From positions 2,852,001-2,916,000 of the forward strand of contig CM066306.1 of the NCBI GenBank assembly GCA_033807695.1: a stretch of 64,000 nucleotides of DNA. Reading direction: 5' to 3'. Under the pieces are notes generated by a model. That model was given only the letters and a program-made list of their open reading frames with translations, did no database searches and was not told the origin of the DNA. This document shows, piece by piece, positions 54,399-64,000 of the stretch. This DNA comes from Daedaleopsis sinensis (taxonomy: Eukaryota; Basidiomycota; Agaricomycetes; Polyporales; Polyporaceae). The translations under genes were made by a program, and so were the position numbers. Numbering within the stretch: the stretch's first letter is position 1; every line of letters starts with the position of its first letter.

Positions 54399-55807
54399 GT
54401 GATGTGCCGGGTCGGGCTGGGCTCAAATACCTGGGCGCGGGCTTGGCTTTTGAGGGCTCAGGCTCACCAAGTGGTTGAGCCTGGCCCTCATAGTGGGCTC
54501 AGGCTGGGCCAGGGCCGGGTCGGGCTCGAACCCGGGCTTTCTATTGCTATAGAGAAACATTGTTAGAACATATCATCAGTACTATGTAGGACATGTGTAT
54601 TAGTCTCTAACCTTAACATGATTGTGAACGGAAGCTAGAATCATGTTTTAGACACCGTACATCTTAAACTTCACATGATCTGAACTCAACGGTAATCTGG
54701 TTCACTCAGACGCTGGTGCTTGATCTTGAATATTTTGTGAGACATTGTGTATATGTGCATCATGAAGCATCTATATAGTTGCATCTGAAGCAGAGGACTA
54801 CTTACTTACTAACAACTTACCCATAAAAGTGATTAAATACCGAGTTCAGATGTTGTATAGAAAGTCCGGGCTCGAGGGCCGGGCTTGGGCTTTGTGACCA
54901 GCATAAGGCTGAACACAGATCCAGATCACTTTGCAGATCGATCTGCAATTATTTGGAGCTGGAGCCGAAATGATCTGGAGTCGCGGATCCAGATCATTGC
55001 AGATCCCGATCTGTGCAGCTCTGGATCAAGGATGTGAAAAAGTGCGGATCCATAGCAGATCCCTGTAGAGTGCAGTTCTTAGTTGTAAATTATGATTGTG
55101 AGTGTGTTTGATAGACTCAACCGTGTAGTATATATACACAAAAAACCATAAGTATGCGTGAATAGGTTGAGGGGCTACACCTCAGCCAACGTGGTGTTCT
55201 CGGATATTGTTGGCTATCTTCTACACATGTGTTGCACTTGCCATATCTCTGGCGGATGTTCACGGAATCAGGTGATTCAAGCTCAAAACAATAGCTATAG
55301 TAGTGTGTTATCATGGTACAAAAATGAGAGGTTTGTCGCACATATTGGCCTCAGGATCTCACTTCGCACAATTAGTGCCTTTAACCACAACTAGCAAGAC
55401 AACATTGATCACTGCGTATTGCATGCATTTTGTACTCAAATTACATGAAGTCAGCTCCTGCTGTTAGATACTAGTGTTTAGTGTACATCTGATGCACAAA
55501 GCATAAGCACTATGTTGCAGATCATCATATGGATCTACCTGCACTGATCCAGAGCCGGAGCTGCAATGATTCGGATCCGCAAGGAGCTGGATCCGCAGAT
55601 CCAGCTCCTTGCAGATCCAGATCAAGGTCAGAATATCTCTTTGATCTGCGGATTCAGATCCAGATCATCTGCAGATCGATCCGCGTTCAGCCTTAGACCA
55701 GTGAGCCCGAGCCTCCAAGCCCTATAAGCCCGATGTAAGGGCCGGGCTGGGCCGGGCTTATAAGGGCCGGGTACCCGGGCTTTGCAGGCTTAAAGCGGCA
55801 CATCACT
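54399..55807. mobile_element. outer terminal-inverted-repeat element (non-autonomous DNA transposon)
   Basis: TAGTGATGTGCCG at 54399-54411 and its inverse CGGCACATCACTA at about 55795-55807 bound a segment whose ends are rich in GGGCCGGGCT/GGGCTTGGGC words in opposite order. TAG-G starts and GGGCCGGGC-rich subterminals resemble hAT-type elements. No transposase frame is present, and I could not find an 8-bp target duplication. Confidence 0.6.
54904..55696. mobile_element. inner nested inverted-repeat element
   Basis: TAAGGCTGAAC at the left and GTTCAGCCTTA at the right bound a segment with many AGATC/GATCTGC words, including TGCAGATCGATC near both ends. GACCAG directly precedes the left end region and directly follows the right end, as expected of a target duplication. 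It therefore jumped into the outer element. Confidence 0.65.
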
Positions 55808-57615
55808 ACCTGCCAACACAGTCTCATAGAGGCTCTAACAACAGTGTCGCGTCTAGTGATTGGAATGGAAGAATGTTACTCCCGGTAATAGTCCTCGAGT
55901 CGACCTATTGACGATCAAGCTGTCAATGGCCAATTGCAAGAGACCGTCTCGCTCCTCATTGCCACAGGTTACTATTCATTGCCACAGGTTACTATGAGGG
56001 AGAATATTTCTCCCGGCAACGCCTCCCTCTTGTCCGCACCTTTGGATATTACAAAGTTTGACCGGGAATTCCTAATTCAAAACAATTATTAATTGAATTT
56101 CGTTCAATTTTTCTAATTAAAACAAAGAATGTTCGTTCTGGACCATCCTCACAGTGAGATCTCCAATGATCCGGACACATTCCACTTCCACACTTCACCT
56201 GAATGGTCTAACTCGAGGAAGAACTCGGACGGGCTACATGCGTGGCTCATCATGCAGCGCTTCGTATCCGAACGGGGGCCGACGAACGGGAGATGGAGGA
56301 ACGAACACGGCACAGATCCGCAGTCGTCGTTTCAAGCAGACGAAGGAGCAGTGGAACAACTCATCAAGCTTCTCGAGGAGACTTGGGAGGTGTGGGTAGA
56401 GAGACTGCAAGAAGATCGCGGATATCTCTCCAAGTGCAAAGAAGACTACATAGTAAGGGCATTGCGGTACATATGAGCGTTAGTGATACTCTCTTCACGC
56501 GCTGGATAGTCGTTCAAGAACAGGGCCGGCACGTTAAACTACTCGGTGAGACATCGCCTAGGAATACCTTGAAACCGGTATGACCATCATGCAGCCTTCC
56601 AGAGCTTCAAGTCGGTGCTCTCGCTCAGCAACTCCCGGATCGTCTCGGCCGATGAGTCGGGGATTGTATGATCATATAGTAGGGTGCTGACTTACTTTGA
56701 TCCACTCAACTCGCCAGCAGGAGCGGGCAGTCCCCATACCCAGGCGCGCGAAGTGCTACCTGACAATGAATTCGCCTTTGCGACAGGACTACTCACATCC
56801 CATGAGGCCCGTCCTCGGGAACGCGGCCGCGGTATCAAGAAGTGGCATAGTAAATTCCGCGGTCAGCACCCTTCGATGTCTACGGAGTGTCTCAACTTCT
56901 CTCAGCTCTCCCTCGAATTGCAGTCGAGTCTGGGATCGGTACATCTATGAGTTGTCAAGAACCGGCTCCATACGGTGCTCCGAATCGGTGGTGAGTGCAT
57001 ATATTCTGTGAACTGCGTGCTATGGGTCTTGCTGCAGAAGTACCCTGGCTGACTGAGTCCTGACACTCTCGATTTACAGTGCAGAACCGTCACCCCATTC
57101 AAGGAAGCCCTCCAGGCTGCACGCACTATACCTACAACCAGCTGCTAACGGCGAGAGACCTCGTCTTCCAGCGTGCAGCTTCCCGTGGTGTAACAATCAT
57201 CAAGATGGGTTCCGCTGACCTACCGATATGAGGGAGAGAGGTCGCGGCGAATGGTGCGAGTTGTGTGGACGCAAGTGTTGTGGTGCATTGGGAAAATAAG
57301 TTATTGCGCCTCTTTAGAGCCTATCCTCCTGAAACATCCCACTATAGATGAGACAGCGCAATCTTGTAGCCTCATTAGCCGGCGGTACAATATCATCATT
57401 CGGGTGGATGATCGGAACGACAGAGATCTGACCATTCTAGTCGCAACAGAGTAGTAGTAGGTGCGGCGATGGTTACAATGGTTAGTGCTGTCGAACATTG
57501 CATGTGTTCGGAAGTCACTGTGTCGGTCAGTGCAAATTGGTGTGTGCGACATTTTACTGATGTGGTAGCTGTAGGACGCTGTATAGTATGGGATATAGTG
57601 ACGAAAACTAGAGGC
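55808..57615. other. anonymous DNA with one possible small gene
   Basis: ATTGCCACAGGTTACTAT occurs twice in tandem near 55958-55995. The plus-strand frame 56129-56476 (115 aa; HFHTSPEWSNSRKNSDG, EQLIKLLEETWEVWVERLQE) has an amphipathic helical C-terminus and a normal ATG after an AT-rich leader, but no known domain. The rest shows only scattered short frames. Confidence 0.35.
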
Positions 57616-58024
57616 TATCATCCCAGGTTTTTTCCCACCCAAAGGCGCCATTCTAAAATCTCCCCGACAGCCCGTTCACAGTAACCTATCTCCCTAGCCG
57701 ATAGACCTACAATAGTAGCCCAAGCACGATTGTTGTAAGAGTGATCGTACAGGAACTTGAAAGCAAGAACCAAGCTCCCTAAGAAAACCCTGCGCGGGCA
57801 ACACAGTGGAACTAGCGGCCTGTTTGAGTATCTTCTCCCTGGTTGGTGGTCTCGAAGCTTCTGGCGTACGGCCTCCATGTAGCAGAGGGCGACCTTCACA
57901 GGCGCAGAAGATGCATGACAGCGACGTAGCAGTTCATAGATAAAGAGGTCGGTGTTGAAAGTATCTCTAACATGATATGAGAGGTTCGCAACGAGGTTAT
58001 GTTCAAGACGTGCGATTCCAAGAG
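57616..58024 (-). pseudogene. cyclin (PCL/Pho80-like) fragment
   Basis: The minus-strand frame reads SLGIARLEHNLVANLSYHV, FIYELLRRCHASSAPVKVA, LCYMEAVRQKL, CPRRVFLGSLVLAFKFLYD, HSYNNRAWATIVGLSAREIG and CERAVGEILEWRLWVGK, then a stop. This is the cyclin-box core of fungal cyclins that partner Pho85-type kinases. The family normally continues well past WRLWVGK and has more N-terminal sequence. A further piece may lie at 58040-58200, joined only by an implausibly short 13-bp gap. I regard it as a truncated copy. Confidence 0.72.
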
Positions 58025-58029
58025 ACTAA

Positions 58030-61000
58030 AGAACCTACCTGAGTACATGCACGTTGCATGCTTCATATGACTTGAAGATGGAAAACACCTTCTGTCCATG
58101 CTTTCCGAGTGTGGCGAGTGTCGCAGACGTGCAGCAAAGGGTGGACGACGATCCGTCGGAGTCGGATGACTCCGACATAGTGGAATCAGTCCCGCACTGG
58201 TGATCCATGGAGCTATATGTGTCAACATTAATCCATATGCGAAGAGAAGGTGTATATAGAGCTCAACAAACTTTATATCCATCTCAACAAAAGGTGTAGA
58301 AGGTGAGAGATGTAGGTCTAGAGCGTCAACAAATATGCCAGCGTGAGACGTGTGCAGTGACATCGCTGAAAAGTCTCGGACTTTGCCGAAGTCGCACGCT
58401 CCTGCAGATACAAAGCTCGCCCGGTAAAATCACGATATGCTCAGAGAAATCATTTAGGATGTGCTGAAGATGCTTCGACTAACATATACTGGTTCGTAGA
58501 TGTGTATTGCTAAGTTCATTTGATATTAAGATTCGCTTGCTAGTCTGAGGAACCCGATTATCATCTGGTATAGAAAGTCGAATGGGTCCAGCCCAGCTGA
58601 TTGAATAGAATGATCTTGAGCCTGACAATGAGTTCAGTGCTGTAGATCGACCTTCACTGTGTCTGATACTTACATATCCTGTCGACGGAGTGATATGGGA
58701 ATGTCACAGTTCTTGTGGTTTATAGCCACCTGATAGCAGGCAGGATCGTAAGGTGACACTACTAGAATCCGATTGATGACATTAAGGACTTACTGGGTAG
58801 AGCACAATAGGACTACCTCCTTTTGGAGGAACCACCGCATGGTGGGCAACTTTGATGAAACCCAACTCAGAGAATGCCTGCCAGACACAGTTGGCTTCAG
58901 GACCGAGAGATGGACATATGTGTTTCTAACCTGCTCTAGCTCGGCAGCAGAGAACTGAATCCTCTCCTTCTGATTGTCACTCAATATAGATGAGAATATC
59001 TGATAGGCTCCCATGATTAGAACATCGTCAGTAACCCTTGATGAGTGACCGCTCACAGCAAAAGATGTCTTGGTGACGAATATTCTGCACATCTTGGGAA
59101 GAAGAGCCTGGAAGGAAAACCAATGTAATGACGGATAAGCAGATGGTAAGTAGTGAGAGAACGACAGGGAGAGCAGTGTTAATCTGGCGTGAGCGGAAGT
59201 GAAGACGACAGTAGAATAGCTCTTCTCACCCACTCACACGAGCGCCATGGGTCAGACCCCGATCATATCACTCTAGCATTCTCACCACTACGTCCTCTCT
59301 CTCCTCCTCCTCTCCTTGCCCACAATGTCGCAACGAGCGCACCACATAACTTGCACCGTGTTCCTCAATGCAGAACCTCATGTCATAGCATTTATATTTG
59401 TTGTCTACGAGGCTTCTCTGGTTGAAGATCACAAACGAACACGTCGATATACGGAGCTGTGTACCTTACAGATGAAATGCGAGGCAAGACAAGAGGGTGT
59501 GGAGTTGTACCCAGGTGATTCACCAGAACACTCAGCACCCCCATACTCTGCTAGAACACAGGGACTTAGCAGCATAGACCTGTAGTCCTGCAAGTTCAAG
59601 TTGTGCATAGATGAGTGGATCCTTTAGTCAGAAGGAATTAGAATAGACTCATCATCACTGAGTCGCGCTTCTACGAGTAGTTTCACTGATAGGTGCGGAG
59701 ATGTAGCGGCAAAACGTCGTGACAGGATTGACATTTAGGAGATGAACAGAAAAGAGGAACGCGAGAATGAGGATTTGGGTATCGAAACACAGGAGAGTGC
59801 CCTACTGCGATACTATTTCTTACGAAAAGATAACAACAAGCAGCAACAAACATAGTTGACGCCATGAAAATGTGACTCCTGAGAGGGAAACCTGAGTCCA
59901 CCCACCATCGCCTTACTTGCCAGGTACTCGAGCCGGCTTATGCCTATATTGACTGAGTCCAATTGTAGGGCTGGAGTTCGTCCTCGCGTAGCGAAGAGTC
60001 CCGTCTGTAGTGAGCGCGGAATGTGCCACCTTCCACCGTTCTACAACCAGTCCACCCTCGCCAGGGAGTCTTAGCGATAGCAGATAGATTACATTAGAAG
60101 TCGCAGCGTAAAGCTCGACGCTGAATTTGAGCGCTGATCCCGGTAGCCGGAAGCTCAGTCACGGTAGTGCTTGAATTGTTACGCCTTATAAGGCAAGTCA
60201 TCCGCGGATTCGACCGACCCGCTCCAGTTGTCGACGTGGTTCGCATCGGTGACACACCCACCGGACAGCTTATCTTCCTATCATCGTCTCGTGTCCCACT
60301 GGTAGGTCCAACTCGAGATTGAACACTTCGTGCCTTTAACTGGGTCCTGTTGGTTCACTGCAAGCTCGCCTACCGACACGTCCCGGGACCGATGCCATGA
60401 TACACGCACATTTGGAGTTGAACACTCGAGGAGGCTTTACTATTACCTCTCCTCCTCGGGGGCGACAGTGTGCTGTTTTTCGATGGGAACAAGGAGGATC
60501 GTTTGTTCCGCGAGCTAAAAACACACGGGGCGAGAACTGGCATCAGACTATCAGCAAGCGTGCGACAGAGATCGACAGCAACATGTAGATGTCAGCCAAT
60601 CTATCGAATCGCGTCATCGCCAGAGCAGGTACTGCCCATGTGTGTTGTGGGTTGAGAGCGCAATGGGGGCTCCCATTCGCCGTGCGAGTTTGTCGACGCT
60701 TGCGGCGTCAGCGCATTCGCGAGCGATCTTCTGAAGTGTCCGGCTGCCGCGCGCGGCGCCTAGACCGGTTTTCTTCGTCAGGCGCGACTAGCCGACGCTG
60801 TAGTTCGCCCACGGCAAATTCGTCTTAAGTTCGTTGCCCGAGATAGACGAGGGCGGGTACGCGGTGGCACGCGCGTCGCCGCGCCCCAGCTGAGCTGCCC
60901 GAGCGCATATGCCCGAGCGCATATGCCCGTTGCTGCGCGCGATCTCCGCCGCCCCGCGGGCGGGGTCCGGAGATGCGCGCGCGTCCGGCCTCGGGACCCT

Positions 61001-61820
61001 TGGTGTCGTTATGACGCTGTCAGGCCAAGCTGGAGGTTACCTCTGGTGAACGAGTGGCGGACGTCCGGGTTCGCCGCCGCCTTCGGGCCGTCGCGCTGCA
61101 CGGACAGAAAGGAAGGGAAACACGTCTCAGCAAGGGTGCTATCGCACATCGTGCTGTACGATATCGAACGCACCTGCGAGCCCACGATGTCCAGCCTGGA
61201 GCTCGCGTGTCGCCCGAAGACCGGTCCCGCGGTCACAGGGACGGGCGAGCGGCTCGTTGCGCATGAACACGGACGTGGCGGATGCGCCGCAAAAGCAGCC
61301 GCAAAACAAGTCCGCGTACCCGACGTTCGCGCATGTACAACGGCATCCTCATTTCATCCGGCGAGGACACCGGCAGACAGGTCGCCCGCTGCTTGGGCAG
61401 GGGCCGATCGTGCCCTTCTGCGTGCGTTGAGCGGAGATGCGTGCGAGGAGCGAGCTCTGGACTTCGTTGGCATCATTGTTCGTGCTGAAGACGCCACACG
61501 GCCGTCTGGGTTCGCCGGTAAGAGAGCGCCCTCGGCCCATGGTAGCCCGCTAGCAGCAGGAAGCTCTGTGTGAATAAAGCAGCACCTCTTGCCATAGGGA
61601 TAGGAACCGGACACCCAAAACGTCTTAGAAAGTCGAAGAGAGCTATTAGCTACTGCTTTCGCCTTCCCAATAACAAGCTAGCCCGTAACGTACGGTGCAG
61701 ATTTCGGTCTTGTACTGAGAGCAGGAACATCAGTAGGTCGAACATTAGACTTGGCGCCGAAGAACGAGGCACGAACCCTGGGGTGCCGCTGCACCTTCCG
61801 CAACTCTTCTTCACCGTATG
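58030..61820. other. anonymous DNA
   Basis: Open frames exist on both strands, for example 58790-59233 minus (VTKTSFAVSGHSSRVTDD, LSDNQKERIQFSAAELEQ) and 59316-59585 plus. I recognise no family. The segment 60580-61560 is GC-rich with long overlapping frames on both strands that look random. Confidence 0.35.
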
Positions 61821-62784
61821 CTAACTGGAACTTCGCACCGTACCGGCAACTTCCCTCCTTCTCCCAGCTCCTGTAGAGCTCGTTCGCGCTTGGACCGTTG
61901 TCTGCGTTGAGTTCGTATGCGACCCACCAGTGTTGTTCATGGGCATACCTTTGCTCAGAGGGACACCGTACGGGCCGGTATACTGCGCCTGGAGCTGGGC
62001 CATCTGCGCCGCAAGCTCCGGCGACGTATATGGCTCGCTTCTGGGGGCGCCGCTGAACTGGCTAGAGAGCATAGACAAGGCAGGCGGCACTATCGTGGGG
62101 CCGTGCATCTGTCTAGCGGGGAGCGCATTGTTCATCGGGGAAAGTGTAGCGGGGTCACGAAGAGAAGCAGGATCCGAAGCAGAATGTTGGTGAGTACGTT
62201 GGAAGACTGCACCGTATTGCTGTCGAAGACGTGCCATGGTAGGGTTGTCGAGCGGTGATGTCGGCAGCATCATGTTGTACAAGTCTTGCTGAGGATTGGG
62301 CATAGGCATCGCATCCGGGTGAACTGGCGCACGATAATCCCTGATAACCCCCGAAGTTAGTCAGGCTTGGGGACCACTGACGGAATAGTGCGATGGAACG
62401 CTCTAGGTGGCGGCTGCAGATACGGTATATTCGTCGCGACGTTTGCGTTTGATGGCCGGTTGTGGACGTATGCAGGAGGTCCACCTGGATTGAGGTGATG
62501 TTGCGGACCCTGGAAGTGCTGGTCTTTGAAACGCGTCGCGGATCCGTTGTGCGAAGTGGAAGCGAAGGGTACGTGGGCTGGTCAGCTTGTGCCTGCCTCT
62601 CCGGAGTTCCGTATGGCGAGGACCAAGTGTCGGCATTACCTGGGCTTCTTGTAGCCGGACGAGGTCCGTACTGGACAGGCCACCGCTGTAGCAATGCGGG
62701 GACACGGTCTTGAAACGAGGTATCAGCGCTCAGCTTCTGGGGACACGAGGGTCGGGAGGAGATAGCGACTGCGGATGATTGCAA
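61821..62784 (-). pseudogene. decayed Pro/Gln/Ser-rich regulatory protein gene
   Basis: The minus-strand frame 62309-61821 encodes MPMPNPQQDLYNMMLPTSPL, ARLRQQYGAVFQRT, LSMLSSQFSGAPRSEPY and ELAAQMAQLQAQYTGPYG. Upstream, in another frame (about 62520-62370), GPQHHLNPGGPPAYVHNRPS and NIPYLQPPPRAFHRTIPS run into a TAA directly before this frame, without a usable splice pair. The low-complexity composition suits a fungal RNA-binding or transcriptional regulator N-terminus, possibly of a Pumilio-type protein, but I cannot confirm it. The frame change argues for decay or for an unrecognised intron. Confidence 0.45.
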
Positions 62785-64000
62785 CGTGAGTTTTCTCTAT
62801 AACACTCTCACACCGGAAACATCGGAGAATAGAACTCAGACGTCCGGCAGTCTTTGGCAATCGTGTGGCAGGTGCATGCATCTAAACCAGTCGGAACGCT
62901 CTTGCGGACGTCTAGGGAAGGATCGAGATGGCAAGCCAGATGGGCTCAGAGTGCACGAGCACCTAGGAGAAGCGGTTGTCGAACCAAGATAACGGGAAAC
63001 ACATACTTTTAACCGCAGGTACGGGCGCTCAGCGTGTCTTGTAAAGCCAGCCCTTCATGCACTAGACTATCGGCGATTTGCATGACCGGGATGAGGCCAA
63101 AGACATGAGACCGGGAGTCAATATGGATATGCATACCTGCTAGAGCTTGTTTGGAGGACATGCGACATGTCGTCCGAGCATTCTTGGGACGACACCGAGT
63201 CAACATAGATAACGAATAAGTTAACCCAGCGCCGCCGCTGACGGTGCTGTGGGACATGGAGAGCAAAAGACGATCCAGATGGGGGAAGACCGGTATCTGT
63301 GACTCTGTGAGTGCGAGTATTTACCATGCAATGATGCGAGGAGGAGGAGGAGGAGGAGGAGGAGGAGGAGGAGCCGGGCTACCGGGCGGCAGAGATTGCG
63401 CTTATCAGATGTTCGGCGACCGGCCGCGGCCCGCGTGGCCATCCGACTTTAGACTTCGCCTAGTATCGCGCAGCAACGGTGCTGTCCTTCCAACTTTCAA
63501 CGAGTCGACAGGCGGTTAGGCTCAGGCCTGAGTCAAATTCAGATTCGGATAGGCTGGCTGGGCTTGAGCTTGAAGCTTTGAAGCTTGCAGCGCCGCGGCT
63601 TCAAGTTGGAGACGCAGTGGAGACGCGCGCTTACTGTTCATCTGCCAGAATTTCTCTTCTTCCTCCTCGAGTCGGAGTCCTCCTTCTCAGAAGGCTACGG
63701 CACTCGGAGGCGCTTGGCACAGACACAACGAAACAACCAGCGCCCATCCTGCGCTCCCGTCATAGCCTTGTGAAGTTTCTCCTCGCAGGCTCTCTCACCC
63801 GGCACCCGATGTCTCATGTATCCAAAGAGCTGCCAGACAGCTTCATGTAGTGTGCGCATTCCCTCTTCGATTGCCCAAGATCACTGTGCGCCTCAGGCCT
63901 CATCCTGCAGCGCAAGAACACGAATCGCATGGCGCACCAGCGCTAGAGTAGCCTGACTGGCGACATAGATCCATGTCCACCGAAATTTCCTCTTATTAAG
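62785..64000. other. anonymous DNA with a GGA microsatellite
   Basis: No supported gene is seen. A run of about twelve GGA/GAG triplets lies at 63337-63374. GCTTGAGCTTGAAGCTTTG and AAGCTTGCAGC low complexity lies near 63560-63600, similar to 37500-37565. Confidence 0.5.
63337..63374 (+). repeat. (GGA)n microsatellite
   Basis: About twelve uninterrupted GGA triplets are present. Confidence 0.92.

Noticed and set aside
60923..61573. A 216-codon GC-rich open frame as a gene.
   Set aside because: Comparable frames run on the opposite strand, and no conserved motif was seen.

Overview
The window looks like nuclear DNA of a basidiomycete fungus, most likely an agaricomycete. The genes have many short introns (about 48-65 bp, GT...AG). 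Recognisable proteins are a class IV chitin synthase, importin beta-1, a copper amine oxidase, a Pumilio protein and a cyclin, and several gene families look agaricomycete-type to me from memory. There is no sign of prokaryotic gene layout, and no rRNA, tRNA or CRISPR was seen. Most non-mobile genes are truncated, frameshifted or fused remnants, so this is a gene-poor, repeat-rich, decaying region.

Left flank (1-4826): a decayed serine-rich gene, the 3' end of a class IV chitin synthase (minus), and the C-terminal part of importin beta (minus). Positions 4826-29293 hold one giant Helitron of about 24.46 kb. It sits exactly inside an importin-beta exon: the two halves of that exon lie at its two ends and share a 4-bp AGTT junction. 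The element has a 14-bp terminal inverted repeat, flush at the left end and 29 nt internal at the right end with a small hairpin beyond it, which is the asymmetric end structure of non-canonical (Helitron2-like) Helitrons. Its right third is one huge Rep-helicase gene (HUH and two-tyrosine Rep, PIF1-type helicase, C-terminal ubiquitin-hydrolase-like domain). Its left two thirds carry four multi-exon cargo genes of unknown function. One of them has an HxD...H...R pattern suggesting a 2-oxoglutarate/Fe(II) dioxygenase fold, and another carries an internal stop codon. A large GC-rich inverted duplication lies between cargo genes 1 and 2.

Right of the Helitron (29294-31014) the importin gene resumes, heavily scarred, and is fused to a piece of a copper amine oxidase gene. 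From 31 to 42 kb there are only fragments and anonymous DNA. A Pumilio RNA-binding protein (42.4-43.9 kb) is well preserved. From 44.6 to 46.8 kb there are three tandem-repeat families. At 47.7-50.1 kb lies a gag-only copia-type LTR element with a TCCCC target duplication, whose 3' LTR is split by a 1,029-bp insertion; an inverted relative of that insertion follows. Nested terminal-inverted-repeat elements lie at 54.4-55.8 kb, a cyclin fragment at 57.6-58.0 kb, and a decayed Pro/Gln-rich gene at 61.8-62.8 kb. Exon boundaries, domain calls and reading frames were read by eye; family names rest on remembered motifs, not on database searches.
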